Part shown: positions 5,147 through 7,062 of the stretch, piece after piece
Position numbering within the stretch: the first letter of the stretch is position 1
How the letters are laid out: each line of letters begins with the position of its first letter
Assembly (NCBI GenBank): GCA_030040865.1
Contig: JASHSX010000025.1
Location: 1 to 7,062, forward strand
Length of the DNA: 7,062 nucleotides
From: Thermoplasmata archaeon
Lineage (GTDB): Archaea > Thermoplasmatota > Thermoplasmata > Lutacidiplasmatales > UBA184
Direction of reading: 5' to 3'
Position numbers and translations under genes: made by a program
The notes under the pieces: model-generated
What the model saw: only the letters and a program-made list of their open reading frames with translations
Database searches by the model: none
Told to the model about the DNA's origin: nothing

Positions 5147-6693
5147 GCGAGGCGTTCGACCGCTGGTCGGTGCTGAAACGGAAGTCCCGGGAGGGCGGCG
5201 GGTCCGACCGCGTTGAGAAGCACCGGGCCGGCGGCAAACTCACCGCGCGCGAGCGCTTGGAGACGTTCTTCGACCCGGGGACGTTCTCGGAGATCGATCC
5301 GTTCGTGACGCACCGGGTCGACACGTTCGGCCTCGACGAGCGTCGGGTCCCGGGCGACGGCGTCGTCACCGGTTGGGGGGAGGTCGACGGGCGGCCCGTC
5401 GTCGCCTTCGCCCAGGACGCCACCGTCTTCGGCGGTGCGCTCGGGGAGGCCCACGCGATGAAGATCGTCAAGATCATGGAGACGGCGCGCAAGGCCGGCG
5501 TGCCGATCGTCGGGCTGGACGACTCGGGCGGGGCACGGATCCAGGAGGGGGTGATGAGCCTCGGCGGGTACGGCGAGGTGTTCTTCCGGAACGTCCTGCT
5601 CTCGGGCGTCGTTCCCCAGCTCTCGCTCGTGCTCGGGCCCTGCGCGGGCGGCGCCGTTTATTCGCCCGCGATCACCGACTTCGTGATCATGGCCGCCGGA
5701 ACCGGCCAGATGTTCATCACCGGCCCGGACGTCGTGCGCGCGGTCACCGGCGAGGAGGTGACGATGGAGGCCCTCGGCGGGGCCGAGGCGCACGCGAGCC
5801 TGAGCGGGGTCTCCCACTTCACGGCGACGTCGGACCGCGACGCCATCGCCCTCTCCCGCCGCATCCTCGGATACCTGCCGCTCAACAACCTCGAGGAGCC
5901 CCCGTCGGCGCCCGCCGCCGCCCCGCCCGACTCGGCGGCGAAGGAGCTCGCCCGGTCGGTGCCCGAGGACGCGAACGCGCCGTACGACGTGCACGCGGTC
6001 GTCGACCGCGTGGTCGACGTGGGCTCGTTCCTGGAGGTGCAGGCGTCCTGGGCCGGTAATCTCGTGGTCGGGCTCGCGCGCCTCGACGGCCGGGCGATCG
6101 GGGTCGTCGCGAACAATCCGGCCGTGCTCGCGGGGACGCTCGACATCAACGCCTCGACGAAGGGGGCCCGGTTCGTGCGGTTCTGCGACGCGTTCAACCT
6201 GCCCCTCGTCACGTTCGTCGACGTGCCGGGATTCCTCCCCGGCACCGCCCAGGAGCACGGCGGCATCATCCGGCACGGGGCGAAGCTGCTCTACGCCTAC
6301 GCCGAGGCGACGGTCCCGATGATGACCGTGATCCTCCGCAAGGCGTACGGAGGCGCCTACGACGTCATGTGCTCGAAGCACCTGGGCGGGGATCTGAACC
6401 TCGCCTGGCCGACGGCCGAGATCGCGGTGATGGGCGCCGAGGGTGCGGTCAACATCCTCTTCCGGAGGGACCTCGAGAAGGCGACGCCGGCGGAGCGTGA
6501 CGCGAAGCGCGCGGAACTCGTCGGCGAGTACCGTCGGCAGTTCCTGAACCCGTACCTGGCGGCGGAGCGCGGGTACGTCGACGACGTCATCGACCCCACC
6601 GAGACCCGCGACCGGCTCGTCCGCGGGCTCGCCCTCCTTGCCTCGAAGCGCGACGACCGGCCCGGACGCAAGCACGGGAACATCCCGCTCTAG
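5143..6693 (+). CDS. pccB: Acyl-CoA carboxylase carboxyltransferase (beta) subunit, propionyl-CoA type
   Basis: It transfers CO2 from carboxybiotin to acyl-CoA, probably propionyl-CoA to methylmalonyl-CoA, and in archaea often acetyl-CoA as well. The 516-residue length is normal. The N-terminal half has KLTARERLETFFDPG, then DDSGGARIQEGVMSLGGYGE with SGGAR at 128-132, and CAGGAVYSPAITDF with the oxyanion-hole Gly pair 169-170. The C-terminal half has DVPGFLPGTAQEHGG (from 360) and AYGGAYDVMCSKHLGGD. Asp407 corresponds to the Streptomyces PccB residue that favours propionyl-CoA over acetyl-CoA. It ends in the family-typical KHGNIPL. The ATG overlaps the birA stop by four bases; GTG/TTG starts further upstream lie inside birA and add unconserved residues. 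Methylmalonyl-CoA decarboxylase alpha and the transcarboxylase 12S subunit share this fold and cannot be excluded. A biotin carboxylase and carrier must come from elsewhere. Confidence 0.92.
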   Translation: MSEAFDRWSVLKRKSREGGGSDRVEKHRAGGKLTARERLETFFDPGTFSEIDPFVTHRVDTFGLDERRVPGDGVVTGWGEVDGRPVVAFAQDATVFGGALGEAHAMKIVKIMETARKAGVPIVGLDDSGGARIQEGVMSLGGYGEVFFRNVLLSGVVPQLSLVLGPCAGGAVYSPAITDFVIMAAGTGQMFITGPDVVRAVTGEEVTMEALGGAEAHASLSGVSHFTATSDRDAIALSRRILGYLPLNNLEEPPSAPAAAPPDSAAKELARSVPEDANAPYDVHAVVDRVVDVGSFLEVQASWAGNLVVGLARLDGRAIGVVANNPAVLAGTLDINASTKGARFVRFCDAFNLPLVTFVDVPGFLPGTAQEHGGIIRHGAKLLYAYAEATVPMMTVILRKAYGGAYDVMCSKHLGGDLNLAWPTAEIAVMGAEGAVNILFRRDLEKATPAERDAKRAELVGEYRRQFLNPYLAAERGYVDDVIDPTETRDRLVRGLALLASKRDDRPGRKHGNIPL

Positions 6694-6710
6694 GCCGCTC
6701 CGGAGCGCGG

Positions 6711-7062
6711 ATGGTCGGATTCACCGAGACGGTCCTGCGCGACGGGCACCAGTCGCTCATCGCCACGCGGATGCGGACCCGGGACATGCTCCCGGCGGCC
6801 GAGCGCCTCGATGCGATCGGCTACCGCTCGCTCGAGGTGTGGGGCGGGGCGACGTTCGACGTCTGCCTTCGCTTCCTGCGGGAGGACCCGTGGGAGCGCC
6901 TGCGGCTCCTCAAGAAGGCGATGCCCCGGACGCCGCTCCAGATGCTGCTGCGGGGGCAGAACCTGGTCGGCTACCGGCACTACTCCGACGACGTCGTCCG
7001 GGCCTTCGTCGCCGAGTCGGCGCGGCAGGGGATCGACATCTTCCGGGTCTTCGACGCGCTCA
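6711..7062 (+). CDS. pycB: Pyruvate carboxylase subunit B / oxaloacetate decarboxylase alpha subunit, 5' part
   Basis: The first 117 residues are present; the gene runs out of the window. It is the start of the HMGL-like TIM barrel that moves CO2 between carboxybiotin and pyruvate/oxaloacetate. Signature blocks are LRDGHQSLIATRMRT (9-23, with metal-ligand Asp11 of the barrel), SLEVWGGATFDVCLRF (40-55), EDPWERLR, LLRGQNLVGYRHY (79-91) and DIFRVFDAL at the edge. The common form is DAHQS; here it is DGHQS. GGAG at 6702-6705 precedes ATG 6711 by five bases, and the gap to the previous gene is only 17 bases, so it is cotranscribed with birA and the acyl-CoA carboxyltransferase. Archaeal PycB proteins usually end in a biotin carrier domain, which cannot be checked here. 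The 5S subunit of transcarboxylase is also in this family. Confidence 0.92.
   Translation, partial: MVGFTETVLRDGHQSLIATRMRTRDMLPAAERLDAIGYRSLEVWGGATFDVCLRFLREDPWERLRLLKKAMPRTPLQMLLRGQNLVGYRHYSDDVVRAFVAESARQGIDIFRVFDAL

Noticed and set aside
4423..6675. Very long open frame (750 codons) on the minus strand opposite birA and the carboxyltransferase
   Set aside because: It is antisense to two well-recognised genes, and its translation is a low-complexity Arg/Glu/Asp/Val mix without any family motif. Long antisense frames are expected in GC-rich genes with strong third-position GC.
1..7062. CRISPR array, insertion sequence, toxin-antitoxin or defence system
   Set aside because: No regularly spaced repeats, transposase, terminal inverted repeats or defence-type genes are visible; all genes are housekeeping or transport types.

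Overview
The window looks like a high-G+C archaeal chromosome segment, probably Thermoplasmatota. The 16S rRNA 3' part carries the archaeal form of the universal 1392-1406 site (TTGCACACACCGCCCGT). The riboflavin genes are the archaeal types: RibL FAD synthetase and the lumazine-synthase-like riboflavin synthase RibC. A protein-coding operon, not a 23S gene, follows the 16S gene. Unlinked rRNA genes are known from Thermoplasma and relatives. The phylum call is inference.

Layout. 1-286: 3' end of 16S rRNA (+), running in from the left. 287-429: a short spacer with a GC hairpin just after the 16S end, a T5 tract and a TATA-like box placed so that ribB would be nearly leaderless. 430-2521: tight operon ribB-ribL-ribC-ribH (+), with overlaps or short gaps throughout. 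2522-2569: convergent spacer holding a strong hairpin. 2570 to about 3860: an MFS exporter (-) whose conserved N-terminus reads past any canonical start codon. 3947-4303: a small SCP2-like protein (-). 4304-4405: divergent spacer. 4406 to the right edge: birA, an acyl-CoA carboxylase carboxyltransferase subunit, and the start of a pyruvate carboxylase subunit B / oxaloacetate decarboxylase alpha-type gene (+), arranged as an operon.

How the genes work together. RibB makes the four-carbon precursor, RibH joins it to the pyrimidine to give lumazine, RibC dismutates lumazine to riboflavin, and RibL adenylates FMN to FAD. The riboflavin kinase step is not in the window. On the right, BirA attaches biotin to carrier domains, and the next two genes encode carboxyltransferase components that use carboxybiotin. 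They suggest propionyl-/acetyl-CoA and pyruvate/oxaloacetate carboxyl-transfer metabolism. The biotin carboxylase and the biotin carrier itself are not seen here.

I found no clearly new system. The observations most worth checking are the broken-looking start of the MFS gene, the rRNA gene organisation, the absence of C-terminal cysteines in RibL, and the birA-carboxyltransferase-PycB cluster with a possible transcarboxylase reading.
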